Source of the DNA: Campylorhamphus procurvoides
Lineage: Eukaryota; Chordata; Aves; Passeriformes; Dendrocolaptidae
Direction: 5' to 3'
Length of the DNA: 64,000 nt
NCBI GenBank assembly: GCA_013396655.1
Contig: WBMV01003373.1
Location: 252,594 to 316,593 of the forward strand
The stretch's first letter is position 1. Each line of letters begins with the position of its first letter. This document shows positions 1 to 13,899 of the stretch, in pieces. A program made the position numbers and the translations under genes. The notes beneath the pieces were generated by a model. The model was not told the origin of the DNA. It did not search any database and saw nothing but the letters and a program-made list of their open reading frames with translations.

Positions 1-1923
1 ATGTCCCAGCTACAACAACCATTCCCCTTTTTCTTTTATTTTTTATTTTATTTCATCCACACCTTTCCCAGACACTGTTTCTACTCCGATGTTTACTAAA
101 TAGGAATGAACCGTAGACAGTTGCTATTTTTGCTCGCTGTGTAGGACAGATTGACTTTATACCTTTTGAAAGGTGCTAGAAGCATTTGTACAGAAAGGTA
201 TTATAATCCTATGTGCCATCAAACACTTACTGCAGTCCTGCTCAAATACAAAATATTACACTCAGGTATCAGATTATCAAGACCACTAAACAATGGCAAA
301 ATTAGTGGAGCAAGCAATATACAAAACATAGGCTTTTTCCTCAGAACTGAAAATGTGTGCTCATGCAGTGCATACAGCTTGCAGAAAGAGGAAGAACAAA
401 CAGAGGGAAAGAGAGAAAGACTTCTGGCCAAAATCAGCAACTCTGTAGCAGGACAGCTGGTGTAATTCAATGTGTTAAGAAAAAAAAAAAGCACAAAACC
501 TTAAGGTCATTGTATAGCAAATGCATTTGCTTCTATACAATTGTGATTTAAAAGATTTTACATCTTTTGTGCCCTGAAAATGTCTCTTAAAATAATTAGA
601 TAGGACAGCGCTGGACGAGATAATTACTCCAGTCACTGGCTGCAAGATTTGACTGATGCTGTGAGCCTGACAAACGACAAATGTGTCGCAAGCCATAATT
701 TTGAAAGTTGGTGGGTATATTTTTTTGTATCCTTAATGTTCTTTACAGAGGCCTGGTCACTGCTCAACACCACTGAGTAATTCTTGTTTAAATTTGTTGT
801 TCAATCTTACTACAGCTTTGGAGGGTAAATAGATTTGAAAAATGTGCTCCAAGTTAGGCACACTGAGAATTACCAGACCTCACAGCCCCAAAATCACCTA
901 ACCTTATGCAAACAAAGTGCAAGCAGGAGGGAGAGGGAGTCCTGGAGTTTAAATTTCAGCCTTACCAGTCTTGGGTTTGAGCACAAAAAGTAGTGCCATT
1001 TAGCTTTCCAAAACCCTTTCCATCCTTTCCAAAATGCTGAGCTGGAAACGTATACACCTTCAATACAGAGAAGATGAGATTGCATTTTCAAGTCTGATGT
1101 TATCCTGAACTGCTTATTCCCCACAACATGGAAACTGCTATTACATCTAATACTCAGATTTCCTTTACATTTATTAAGACCTGTTAGATTAAGAAAGGCT
1201 GTTACACAACGATTGCATTAGTGTTTCTTATGTGGGCATTATATCTTCCCAGAAGATTCAATTGAAAGAAAAACAAAACAAAACAAAACAAAACACAAAC
1301 AAAAAAAACACACAAACAAACAAAGGGTTCAATTTGGTGCAGGATTTTTCTGTGTACCTTTTTGCTGCCATTCACACTTTTTTCTTAATTTTCTTTGGGT
1401 GTTGGAAACCACATTTTCTGAAGAAGTAAATATAGCTCTACCTGGCTAGATGGCCTAGGATTTTTTTAAAAAAGAAAAGGGGATAATTTAAAAATAAAAT
1501 ACAAGCCTATTCACAGCAGAGCATTGGAAGTAGTGAGTTACTGAGATGAGAAGCACTTGATATAAAGGATAACTTGTATTCCTCTCAGCTCCCAGTTCCA
1601 GGAAGCATTTTGCAAAATGACAAAAGAGTGGATGAAGGCAGGAAATGAATGCTAGTAATTTTTCAGTAAGAGTTTGGCCAATTTGTATACATAGAAGGGA
1701 CAAATTATTTTAACTAACATAGAGGAGTCTTTCCTGACTATATTGTAGAAATTTTCTGCAACATCAACGCTACAAATAGCTGCTCGTGAAGGTGGTCACA
1801 AAGTCCACAAACAGAATTTGAACATCAAATCTATGATTTTCACTTTTGTAAGGACTTTGACATTGTTTCCTGCTGCATTCTCTTAGAGAAACTTACTTCC
1901 CATGGCTTGGATAGATGTACTGT
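1..1923. other. Non-coding AT-rich sequence, no gene seen
   Basis: I see no gene or recognisable mobile element here. The overlapping open frames of 60-100 codons between about 150 and 1700 have no domain or signal and occur on both strands, as expected by chance in AT-rich DNA. The only clear local structure is the A-rich simple repeat annotated separately at 1268-1324. The right edge is set by the start of the CR1 fragment. Confidence 0.6.
1268..1324. repeat. (CAAAA)n / A-rich simple repeat
   Basis: Several perfect AAAAC units are followed by degenerate A and CA runs. No retroposon body with a recognisable 3' end precedes it, so it is called a simple repeat rather than the tail of a retrocopy. 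Confidence 0.85.
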
Positions 1924-2176
1924 TCACTGGATAAAAAACTCTCTGAATAGTTGGGCCAAGAAAGTGGTGATGAATGGAATATCAGCAATAGTGTGGCCAT
2001 CAGGACCAAGGCAGTGGTTGTCCCCCTGTACTTGGCACTGGTGAGGCCATACATCAAATCTTGTGTTCAGTTTGGGCCCCTCACTGCAAAAAGGTGTGCT
2101 GGTGCTCATCCAAAGAAGAGCAATGAAGCTGATGAGGGGTCTAGAGAACAAGTCTTTTGAGGTCTTTTGAGGAACC
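1924..2176 (+). mobile_element. CR1 LINE fragment, ORF2 C-terminal part, internally deleted
   Basis: This is a decayed fragment of a chicken-repeat-1 (CR1) non-LTR retrotransposon. In the plus frame from about 1990 the translation reads like the C-terminal part of CR1 reverse transcriptase, with the segment VVVPLYLALVRPYIKSCVQF close to the family pattern in which a 'PLY-ALVRPHLEYCVQFW' block follows the polymerase domain. The first ~55 bases (1924-1978) match an earlier part of ORF2 (the 'CTGGATAAA...GTGGTGATGAATGGA' region). The sequence then jumps straight to the 'AGCAATAGTGTGGCC' region, so an internal stretch is missing. The 3' end of the element (the 'GAAGAGGAGGCT' region, 3' UTR and terminal short repeat) is absent. 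A 10-base tandem duplication sits at the broken right edge. The copy is non-functional. CR1 identity is from memory of the consensus. Confidence 0.88.
2152..2171. repeat. 10-bp tandem duplication at CR1 edge
   Basis: GTCTTTTGAG is present twice in direct succession (2152-2161 and 2162-2171). It lies where CR1 homology fades, which suggests replication slippage at the truncation point. Confidence 0.85.
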
Positions 2177-5100
2177 TGCTTCCCTCTGATTCACCCTGGC
2201 CTCCTTAGATACACGCACTTTCTAAACATTGCAAAGCAGAACTCAGTTGGGTGCCACATGAAGTTTTGCTTACCATGGGGCACAGTTTATAATGATAAGG
2301 AAAAGAGACAAAGGTGCATAAAGTACACCTCAGCTTCCAGTGATCAGAAGCAGAAGCTGACCAGCAAAGTGAACCCTGGGTAACCCCCAGAAGACGGCTT
2401 GCCTTCAAGCCATGTACACAAACTGCAACCACACTACCAAGCTAGTAGCAGCAGCTCAGGTGGTTGTAGTCTGGACCTGAGAAGAATAAACTAGCTTTAG
2501 TCACTCTTGGACTTTATTCACTCTTGGAAGTAATCATGTGAGTGCAGAGCTAAAACATGCAGATGATTTGAAATATAGCCATAGAGTTAGGCTGTGTGAG
2601 TTGGACACTGTAAGCGTTTAGTTGTTGTCATGGAAGGAAGAAGCAAGATTCACACCTTCAGTTACCCCCAGCAATGTGATGTGGATGTCACAAAAACATG
2701 TTATCAGATTATTGACATTCAGAAGCTAATCTCTATCACTGGGATAGGGCAACGTAAATGGCTGTAGATTGGTAGTATTAAAGCAGGAGGAAAATACTAT
2801 AGCCCTCAGAAACTGGAATGAAGAAGTTATAATTAATACTCACAAAGGTTCCCAGCAAACACTCTGGGTCCTCATATTTAAAGATTTAAAGATGGGTGAT
2901 GGCTGGTCTGAACAAAGGAAAAATTGTGTTGGGAAATCTCAAAAGGATATAAAACAGCTTCTCAGCTCATCGTGTAATTTTTCCCATCCAACTGATGGCA
3001 ATATTATGACAATAATTGCATGTCTGTTTGACAACCATACACTGCCGGTCTTTTTAATGGACCTCTGTGTTTTCAAAATATCCCTAAATGACACAGTTTT
3101 TAATGAGCTACACAGCTGCAGGCTGGTTACTAATTTACGATAGAAACAGTGCTATCACACTCTTCTTTCCTCTTGGTAGTATTGTAACTCGAGTTTGAGG
3201 TAAGCACTTAAAAATAATGATCATTCCAAAATGTTTTCAACTGATATCTGGGGGTTTTTGTCCATCAAATGCTGACTTCTACTTATTTTCAGTTTTGCTG
3301 ATAAACAAGCAGAATTGCAGTTATGAATTAGGATTTTATTTTTCTTTTTGGATCTGATGTGTACCTTTGCAGACAGCATAAAAAATGTGCAGGAGTCCAA
3401 CATTATTATAGAGAGAATCTGTTTTTATTAAAGACATTAACTTCAAAGACACAGTTGTCTAATTCTTCTTTATTTTGATATTTGAGGATGCAAAATAATT
3501 TAATAAAAAGCATGAAAACCCTAAATGTTGTTGGTATTCAGATGACTCATAAGATCAAAATGGTTCTAATTATCTCAGTCATGTTAAAACCTTACTCGAG
3601 GATGAGAGATTGTAAAATATTACTGCCCTTTAAGAACTTCAGTTGTCTCATCCATTTCTCTCACTGCTGGCAAACGATGAGAGCAATTTTAGGAAACCAG
3701 GGGACAGAAAACATTTGTAAACCTTCTCCAGCCATTTTGAAGAGGAATGATGACATACTCTATCAAAGCACACACTGCAGGAATTCTGACACTAGGCCTG
3801 TTGCCTCTTTTAATTTATATGATTAAAAAAAAAAGGACACACCAAAATTCCTTTTAAACATAGCTTTCTTTCAGTGCATTGCTAAAAACTAACCTGCAAT
3901 ATATAAAGCTTATGGTTGCAGTACAGCAAAATTAAAATCTAGCTCTTGATGCACAACAGTAATGATTTTAATTCTCAGTACATGTAGAACTCCAGAAATT
4001 TTGACACGGCTTTTCATGAAGCTGTATTTTAAGAAACAGAAAAAATAAACATAGTTCTCCTAACAAATCAACTGATAAACACTTCACCAAGCACAGGAAA
4101 ATGAATACCATATAACCAATTTCACTAATCTGGCAGATTCAGCTATAATATATTCCAATCTATTAAGCATTCTTATTCTGAAGGTGGCTAGTGTCTGCCA
4201 GCAAGACTATCCTTGATCTAAGGGTAATTGCAAACTTCTCTAAAACTAAATGTCATGTTGGCTAACTGGGAGAAATAATTAAGCCTTCTTTGTAAAAGAG
4301 GAGAGCTGGAACAAAAGAATCCATTGTTCAGTCACTGGACCACATGGAAAGGCCTGAAAAAATGCTAAATAACCCAGAGAAAATAGAGGCTTCATTGGTT
4401 CACAGATTGAGATGAATTTTGGAGCCTGACAATACTAGGAAATTTATGTCTTCTTCAGCTATGAGCTAATCTGGATTATGTGTTTACCTCTGCTCCTCAC
4501 AGCCCTAGGCCATCTCCATGCACTCTGAGTTTATTGTCCTCCATTTCCCTATATGAATATTTTTTTGAATGCTCTTTAGCCCAAATTCATTCCATTGAGG
4601 TGGATTAAGGAGGCATCAAACCAAATGTCTGGAGAATGCTTTGATGAACAGCAAAGGATAATAATTATTTAACCCAGGTTGCAGCAGACAAGTAAGTTTG
4701 ACTTCATCAAAATATTGATGAAAAACCAGCAGCTGGGGCACGTATAGGCAGAGATCCTGAGATTCTGGACAGACTGAAAAACAAATTTGGACTTCTCGCC
4801 AAGGAAACTGTTCAAAGGAGCCAAAACTCTGATTATTCCCTATGAAAATAAAAATTAAATAAATTTATCTGGCTACCATCCTCATCTTCCCTTAAGAAAT
4901 TCACTTAGCAAGATTCTTCCTGGTTTCCCTCAATTGCTTAATTACTCAACATAAAAAACAGCAAGGTTAAACTTCAGCTGGAGAAGCTCTCATTTTATTC
5001 TTGAGAATTACATTTTGGCCTGTTGAAGTGCATAATTTACATTCTCCATGTGGGCTCACCTTTAAAAAGGCTTAAAAAATAGCTGCACTTAAATATTTGG

Positions 5101-7224
5101 TAAAACATTTGCCTGATGCTTTCTCAAAAAAAGCATACCTAAAAATATTCTACAAACTTTTACTGATAACACAGAGGTTAAACACCTTGTCTCACTTTGA
5201 ATTATAGCCATCTCTAAAGTAAACATATCATGTGTTAGCAGCCCACAATGGCTTGAAGCAGGAAATGAAAAAATATCTACTAAGAATTGCAAAAGGAAGC
5301 GTAATGGCAGAAATGTGACTAAAACATACAGCTTTTTTTTTTTTCTTTTGAGGATATTTAATACTGCCAGCTTGCAAATCAATAGAAGGGGAAAGGAAGC
5401 CAAGTAGTTCAAAAAAGGCACTCTAATGGTATGGATTGCAAAGTGCACCTTATAGAAGTAGGCTTATACATTTTCTGTCTTTGGAAGAGACTACAAAAGA
5501 GAAACAAGAATATCAAAGAGGCTGTCTAAAAATCTGATTAATAATAAAAAGAGAAATTACTGTAAACTTGAGAAATTAATAACTTTTTATGACACTGCAA
5601 TGATCAACTTTTGCAAAATTCAAGCATTAAAAAAAGATCTCTCAAGTTGTGTAACCTGTTAAAAAGTATGTGAAGATTCTGGAATTTGCTTATCACTAAA
5701 GTTGAGTGCTAAAGAGCTAAGACTTTAAATACTTACTATTTTATGACTGATAGTTATGCTAAGCATTGTTTCAAAGTTGATAAAACAAGACCTGCTTCAA
5801 CAAAAGAGGAATTTTACATGTAAGTGGTACACATTTAGAAAATATTTTTCACGGTTTCCTCTGCCTCTCTTTTTCTTCAATCAATGTTAAATTCCAAGAG
5901 GAAGGCTTAATGCTCTCCAAAACAATGGTGTGGATTTATTCTCGCCAACATTTTTAGCATGTATTTCATCACAGAAATGCTGCTTCCTAGTAATTTGAAC
6001 AGAGACTTTTTAGCTTAGCAGTAGCCTTTTATGAAACGTCTTGTAATACCAGACATTACAGCATAGACATTCAGATAAATATAAATGGAAATTCCTTTTA
6101 GTTAAACTGATACCACAATTTTAGCAATCATGCCTTCTCATTTGCCTCTGGGGCTTGCCTGTTTCAGTCTAAAGATCTCTGTATTCTTATTTTAGTTTGA
6201 ATTCCTCTACTTAAAATTAGCATGTGTTCTTTGAGCCTAAGAATATGGTAGCTTTTTATCCCAAATGAGACTATCTCAGCAGAGGCTGAAGTGATTCATG
6301 AAAGGCCAGATCTCTTTCTTTCAACTGAGGTCAATGTCAGAAATCTGACTGACCTGAATAGAAGGTCAGAAGAAAAATGTCATAGAATTTGAAGTCCAAA
6401 TAGATTGTTTTCAAGCAGCCAGTCTTATCTAGCAAACCTTATTTCACCAACTCCTGTATAAAGTGAACAGACATACGAATATACATAGAAAATACTTTTA
6501 AATACTGATAATACAGTGGCCAGTTAAAAAACAGGTGCATCTTTTAAATGTCACACTTGTTCAAAGTATTTGTTTATTCATTTCATTCCTACAAAGCCAG
6601 TAAACTCACCAATTTCAGCAACTAGTTTTTTTTTTTATTTTGTTTTGTCCTTTAGTGGCTTTGTTTTATTATGTCTGAGACTTTACATGGTTGATGAGAG
6701 GTTTGGTGCATCTTTTTTTAATTTCAGTTAGGAAATGTTATAAACAATGTTGATTTTTAAAGTCTTATCCGCAGCTGCCTAGCAAACCATTCTGTTTGCT
6801 GTTTCTGAGAATAAAAAAAAAACCAAACAAAATATAAATCAAAAAAACGCCTTTGATAACAATTGCCAAGAAAAAAATAAAAAGCTTATTTCAATCCAGT
6901 TTGTAAAAAAATAAAAATCCGTATTTTTCCACTCTCAAAAATAAAATTCAAAATTTTCAGTTTAGGTAAAATAAAATACTTTCAACAAAAGGACTTCTAG
7001 TTGTTTGATTTTCTGGAAAGAAAAGAACTCCATAGGAAAAACACACTAGTGTAGGTAAAACAAACACCAGCTTCCACCTAAGTGAAAAGCAGAGATTTGC
7101 TCTGTATAAACCAGTTGCTCTGTTTTCATTCTTGTACTTTCTATCTGTATCAAAAACAATGATGTCAATCTACATAAACACACTTCCCTTGCCACTGAAT
7201 CCACAGGTGATCTCTTCTGCTTGT
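2177..7224. other. Non-coding AT-rich sequence, no gene seen
   Basis: No gene, RNA gene or repeat family could be recognised. Open frames at 2769-3143 (+), 3482-3826 (+) and 5089-5448 (-) reach 114-124 codons but have no domain, signal peptide or repeat structure, and their surroundings are indistinguishable from the rest of the block. Short homopolymer runs occur, for example a T run near 5333-5344 and another near 6626-6637. Confidence 0.55.
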
Positions 7225-7280
7225 TCTCTCTCTCTCTCTCTTTCTCTCCCCCTAACTTTTCTACTTATTTCTCTCTCTCT
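7225..7280. repeat. (TC)n microsatellite, interrupted
   Basis: A pure TC tract of about 16 bases (7225-7240) is followed by pyrimidine-rich sequence and a second short TC tract near 7271-7280. Confidence 0.85.
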
Positions 7281-7883
7281 ACCTCACACTTACTGTTAAA
7301 CAAAACCCTTATTATTGACTTCAGCATATAGTATTATTTGTATTCTAATTTGGGTAGAACAAACTCTCACTAATCAGATCTTAACAACCTGTCATACACA
7401 AGGTAAGTTTTTCACTGGTAATAGGCCTTATAGCTATTTTTTACTTCATTGACTGAACTGGTAAATTTAACTTAGTGACTGTGATTTCCACTGTTTCGTC
7501 TAGAATTTCAATTCAAATTCAGGTTCTCTGGAGAAAATACTGCCTTCTGCTAGCCAAACAAAAAGAGTATGTTGACCATGGTGTAGAGCTGAGCCACGAA
7601 GGATTCAGTTTTCATTAAAAATTGTGGCACAAGTGTCCTGTCCAGTTTTTGGATTGAGGTCTGAGCATTTGAACCATACCTGATACCAGAGTATGCAGCA
7701 GAGTTGCTAACACTACAGCTGTCTCAGATTCCTTGATTGAGTCCCAAGGAACAATAGCAGCCAACAGACATGACTCCCAGCCCTTGAGCAAATCTCAGTA
7801 CCATCTCCTTAAAAACAAACATACAAAAAAATTAATAAAAAGGACATTAATAGGACTACTAGTCTTCTCACTTTTAGCTCCTC

Positions 7884-7898
7884 TTTTTTTTTTTTTTT
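7884..7898. repeat. Poly(T) tract, 15 bases
   Basis: An uninterrupted run of T. No retroposon body was recognised on either side. Confidence 0.85.
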
Positions 7899-10153
7899 CC
7901 TTGAGAAATAAAAGTAAAGAAGCCACACATTAGTTTGAGACACTGTGTTACAAGCTCTAAGGGACATTTTAGCCACCAAATTTGGAACCCACTAGAGGAC
8001 AAGGAAATTTTGGAAAGCAGCTAGGATTATGAGGAAAATAACAGCTGGCAATGTTAGCCTAGTTTGAATCTCTCTCACAGATGGTAGTTTGGCATCAGTG
8101 ACACCACGGTGAAATGCTAGGTAAAGGCAGCATTAAGTGGTCATGGCAGTCTCTCTCAATCAGCAATCAAAGAGATGGTAGGAAAGCAAACACTGTCTGA
8201 GGGAAAAGGTAGATCAGCCAGGAAATAATGGAGATAATATACTGAATAAATATAGAGAAAACTAAGTAAGGAAATTAACATGGAAGGAAAGGAACTGAAC
8301 AAAGAACTGAAGACACAGCAAGAGAAAGAAATATTTAAGAAATAAGCCTAAAGGACAAGGATGATGAAAAAAAGAACAAAGTAAAAATAATTAAGAGCTT
8401 CACAATTATTATGATGACCACTTATTTGAACATATATATCTCCCCCTAGTATGACAAAATCAAACCCAAGTAAATCAACGCTCTGTTTTGCATTTAGGAG
8501 CTCAAAATATAAAAATAACTTTAGAAATTAAGCTTTTAACAGCACTTTCTTCATAAAATCTGACAGGCAACTGTACTACAGTGGATGAACATGTTAATAA
8601 GAAGAAAATATAGGCAATTCAGAAGCTTTTGAATCTGAAAAATTAAATGCAAGAGTAATTTAAGTCAGAAGTCAGTCGTATATAGTTTGACATTTTTATT
8701 GCAATTAATTATTAAAAATAAAAGACCAGTGAGAAAAACATCTTCAATTTAACTATGTATGTCTTTTTAAGAAAAAAAACTCCACCTCTCATCAGCTGCA
8801 GGTCAATGTAGGAGCAACTCAATACAACTAAATGGTCTGCCTTTCTGGTCATGAACAACAGCATGTAACCTCACGGTAAATCAGAGTAAATCTCTGCCTC
8901 AGTTCTTATTACTTCCACCCTGCCATCTGAAAAACTCTTCCCAAAAGCACACCTAGTCACTCTCAGTAGACAGAATAATCACAGTTCTTTCTAAACATCT
9001 CCCCTCCCCTCTCTGCACCCAAACCTTTATAAAAAAGATACTATTAATATAAAAACTGAAGGAACTACGTACAAAGCCACATACATAGGACTAGTAGAAA
9101 GTGTAGGAATGTGTGTTTCACCAATCCCCAGGTACAAATATTTCTTCTGTCCAGAGGTACCCACAGATATTTTTGCTTTCATTGCTCATGGGACAATGAA
9201 GACCTATGATTGGAGGTAACATTCTGTTTGACAGAGGAAGAACATCCCAATATACTGATTCATCATCCATGGGAAGAAAGTTTTGGGCTTTATTTGAAGA
9301 TGATATCTGGCATTTTCCTGTGAAAAACAAAATAACCATTGTCATTGCAGGTCTAAAAATATGTAAGAATTCCATGTGCTATTCTATAGGTCTGGCACTA
9401 TATACTATAAACATAGTCTGTGTTTTTTGCAAGAGGAGAGGGAGCAGAAGTAGGATACACCATAAGATTTCAGAGTCTTGAGTTGCTTATGTTTGTACAC
9501 ATTCCTAGAGTGAGTGTATGTGAAACACAGAGTTTTCAGATTTTGCCTCTGAACTGGTACTCTTTTCTAACCACTAGAAAGGGCTTGAAAAGCTTTACTA
9601 GGGAGGGGAGGAGGAGATGACCTATACTCTGCCTGTGTGCTGAGGGATTCCTGTCTTCTGAAGCATCTAATGCTGGTAGCTATCTAAAATAGGCCATTCA
9701 CACATATCTGCTCCAATATGGAAACTCCTACGTACAGAAATAGAAATAAATATTTATAGATGCATGCAGTTTTAAGGGGAGAAGAAACAAGCAGTTTAGC
9801 AGCCTACAGAACTGAGATTAATCATGGGCAGAATTGCTATATTTGAATGGAGAACAAGGAAGGATTAGGAAAAGAAAGAAGAAATGGACTGACTGTAGGG
9901 TGATACAGAGAGTTGATTATTTGTATAAATAGTCTCCAGAACAGACAACCCTTTCAAATTTTTGTAAGACTGAATTCACATTTTTCCAAAGTAAAATGGG
10001 AGTTACTGTGGAGTTCGTGTTTTTATCTGTATAAACATCCAAAACATGCTTCAGAACACACAGTATTCTAATGAATATAACAACATCACAATACTCCTCT
10101 TCTTAAATATTTTTCTGCATCCTTAAATGATGGAGAAGGTAAAAACTAGAAGA

Positions 10154-10188
10154 GACACTATTATTTTAGTGAAATAAATAATAGTGTC
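10154..10188. repeat. Perfect inverted repeat, 13-bp arms, 9-base loop
   Basis: The arm GACACTATTATTT (10154-10166) is exactly reverse-complementary to AAATAATAGTGTC (10176-10188), with a 9-base spacer. The symmetry stops sharply at both outer edges. It could be a cruciform-prone palindrome, the core of a small hairpin transcript, or the relic of a foldback element. There is no promoter or conservation evidence for an RNA gene. Confidence 0.8.
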
Positions 10189-13100
10189 AGTGCTCCAAGT
10201 TACCCAAAAAGTCCATCATAGGACTAGAAAACTGGATTCAGAGACATAAAAGCACACAATCACACATTTTAATTTTCTTCAGGTAAAACCCCATGACACA
10301 TTTCAGAATTGTTCTATATAAAAGCTATTAATTACTTTGCTTTAGTGAAAAGTATTTATTTCTTGAAGTGTACAGATTACAAATACAGAAATGGCTTGAA
10401 CAAGAACTTTATCATGACCGAAAAGTAGAACATATTTCAGGCAGTGGCCTCAGTCTGTTGTTGTCCTTGAAAAGGTGTAGTAACTACTTCAGATTGCACA
10501 GGTATACCTCTTGTTTTCGTAGGGTTGGTCTTGTAGAGACTCATCTCACCTATAAGCAGTGTGAATAAAAAGACTTAAAAGTTTGTAGTACAGGGAAAAC
10601 TAGCAATTAGAATATTTTAGGATCTTATCCTTTATGGAAGTAGTAATTCAGAGAGCACAGTGCAGAATTTTTAGTCTTTTCCAATTGGGTCTGGCTTGTA
10701 ATATGGAAATGTGGATGAATCAGCAAGTCTTAAAAACATGTGATGCACTCAGGGTGTCTCAGATGTCACTGCCATACATCATGTCTACCTCTGGATTCAC
10801 CACACTGCGGAGATGGGGCCCGGAGCTTCTGGATCACAAAGTAAAACTAGTTAATATCCATTAACTGCTGGATTTATTTAGGGCATGTCATTATGTCATG
10901 CTAACCTCATCCACTGGCCAGCTTATATGTCAACTCATTAATTGCTCTGGGAAACGTGATCTCATAAGGAGTTTTGACATTATTTGGAGGGTTTGTTCGG
11001 TTTAGGGTTTTACTGCACAGATATATGAATAAATGGGCTGGCAAATATGTATTTTTCTGTTTTGAAATTAGTACCAAATCATCACTGTAATTCATAGGAC
11101 TTTACTTTCATCTGATGAAATATAACAGAGTCACCAGCTACTTTTGTTCCAATCTGTGTTCACCTTATTTATCTTCTTGATAGACCTATCTCTTTATACT
11201 GTTCTCAAAACTGAAAATTGTATGTACACTGCATTTAGTGACCCATATGGCTCAGGAAGGAAATAACTAAACTGAAATTTGGGAAGCTGCACAAAATCAT
11301 GCATCGAAAACTGTAAAGAAAGAATTACCAAAAGCTCTTCTGTGACCAAAAAGACAGAAAAATATGAGGCATCACAGAACTTCATATTGTAGATGATTTC
11401 AAAGAAAAAGAGGTGGAATCAGTGTTTAAGATTATAAACACTTCACCGGAAAAAATTCATAAGACTCTTATAAGCTTACTCTTGACAATTCAATATTTCA
11501 TTCCAGAGCCAGTATTTAATTCATTAGTAAAATAAAATATAAACTTACTGTACACTTCCTTCTGCTTTTCATTTTGCAGTATAATAAACTCCCGTGTCAT
11601 AAATGAACGCACAGTGGCATCAAAAGATGCCCAGATATTTATAGAAAGTAAAAATGGGGCTAGAATTAGATAATCCCCAGAAGGCAACAATTTAAAATTC
11701 AAACCTGAACTTTTGTTTTAAATAGGTATAGCTATCATCTACTGGTAGGAGATTAAGACAGTTATGGAGAAGAAATTGTGGGAGGAGACATGTGAGGAAC
11801 AAGAAAAAGTGATCATGTTTCATATCTAACCTAAGTAATCATATGCCTGAATTAGTAACGATTGGCAAGCTCAGTAACATACACATAGAACCTTAATAAA
11901 ATTAATGGGTTTCTTCCTCCTCTGATTTTCTGTTCCTTCTGAAGCAGCAGCCAGCCTGCTGAGATGTCACTTAGAATTGCATGGCTATGAAGGAACCCCA
12001 AGTTTGCCAGTACCCTGAGGTGGGTATGTCAGCACCTATTTCTCAGAGCAAGTGCCCCTGGAGACATGCTGTGCTGTGCAAACTCCAGATCCAGGCTGCA
12101 TCACAACATGAACAAGAATAAACTTTCTAAAACAAAGAAAGCTGAGAATGAGACAGATTGTAAATAAAAATGTTTTACAAATGAGTCCCCCCATCCACAC
12201 TGTCCTCATAGTGAGATCCTTTGGCTCTTGGCCTCATACTAGTTCAATAACTCCGTTGTTTTTTGGGTAAGCCTGAGATTTGCACAATAATGAAGTTTGT
12301 ACAGTCCCCTCTGGGTCTTTTGGGGATAACAATCTCATACCCCAGGGACTTGGCTTCTTCTGTTTCCTATTTTTTTCCCAGCTGCCTTCCTCTATCTGCC
12401 CTGCTGCAGGCTCCTGGTTCTTTGTTGTCTTTCACATGCTCTGCCTGCCCTACTTCACTCTAAGCAAAGGTGCCCCTCAGCTATACACAGTTTTTCCCTT
12501 TGAAGGGTCAGTCTCCCCTTTCCTCAAGAAAGCTCCATGCAATCCAGCAAGCAGTCATAAGGGAAAAACTCCCAGTCTCCCTCCCAACAATTAACCACAG
12601 CCTCTGGTTAGAAACAAGAATTCTTTAACAAAATAAAAAGCAAAGATACCAAATTAACAGCATCCACCATGAAACTAATTGTGATCTTCCATCACATGAG
12701 TGGCCCCTTTGAATCTCCATTACCTGTGTTGTTGTCCTGAACATGTAACTTTAACCAGTGGCAAAGACATTTGTTCTTCACTTTGTCCTCTCCATATCCA
12801 TCTTGTCCACCAGTACACTTCACAAATACCACAGCTTTCTTCATGATCTCCCTCTAGCAGTGGTGTTCCTGCTGACTAGATATTTAAACTGCTGCCAGAG
12901 AGCTCAACTGGGCCTCTTTGGGCAACAGCAATTCAGCATATGAAATGCAACAAGAACGTTCCTAGCACAACTGTGAAATGCAACTCAAGATTATCACACT
13001 AGCTGTTTGCTTTGACAGTCACTTCTCAATCTAATCTTTGCTACACATTTTGAGTTTGTACCTTCCTGCTCTTTTATTTCAGCAAGACTTATTTAAGCCA

Positions 13101-13899
13101 AATTTTTCTTAAGTTTTAGTAAACAACTATCTGCATGTGCACACCTGAGTGCCTCTACTGTGATGATGCTATCCATTCAGAATGCCTCCAAAACTGCTTT
13201 TTATTCACTGAGTAATTAACTTACAAATCTTACCTGTCAATACCTTTGCAGAAGTAGATCAGGTTTCTGAAGAGCAGGTGTTTAATTCACCTTGACGCTC
13301 AGGGCACTTTTCAATCTCATGAAATTGTTATCAAATCGAACAGTACATGATCACATTGTGCACAAAGGAATAAGTGTTATAAATGCAAGCAAGATAAATG
13401 CATGGAGTGCATTTTTGAGATGAGCTAAGAATTTTTGCTCTGCTGTATTTGCCTAGCTCTCCACACTCTTTAAACATACGTATAATTCACAGACTCTCCT
13501 GCAGCAAGAACTGAGAATCCTAAACTGCCATTTTGGTCTCCTCTCTGAAGCCTTTACAGAAATGCCAGATATTTTAAGATATTTTAAATGCCAGATAATT
13601 TTCACTTGCAGGAGATCAGTAATATTTTGTATTCTGTGCTCTCCTTTCTTTCCCACCACTGGTTCATATATTTTTTATCTTATTAATGTTTAAAATTTAA
13701 TAGTTGAACCTGTCTGTCTAGAAAAAACATATTTTTGAAAAAAGGTTTATCTTGTTTATCTTCATGTGTTAGCTATTATCAAATAAGCTATTAAGGCTAT
13801 GCATCTCTATTAAAGCGCAGAATCACTGTCTCTCATAAATAAAAGGCAATGATGTAGTAATGTTCAGAAGACTAATGCACACACAGAGGTTAAGATGTC

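Larger units (their letters stand above)
7281..13899. other. Non-coding AT-rich sequence, no gene seen
   Basis: No gene could be supported. The block holds a 15-base T run (7884-7898), a perfect hairpin (10154-10188, annotated separately) and a somewhat less AT-rich patch around 11930-12600. In that patch two overlapping plus frames are open (12263-12463 and 12280-12594) without any recognisable domain. The patch could be a decayed transposable element or simply unique sequence. Confidence 0.5.

Noticed and set aside
1951..2160. Possible small plus-strand gene with VRP motif
   Set aside because: This is the decayed C-terminal part of CR1 ORF2, not a host gene.
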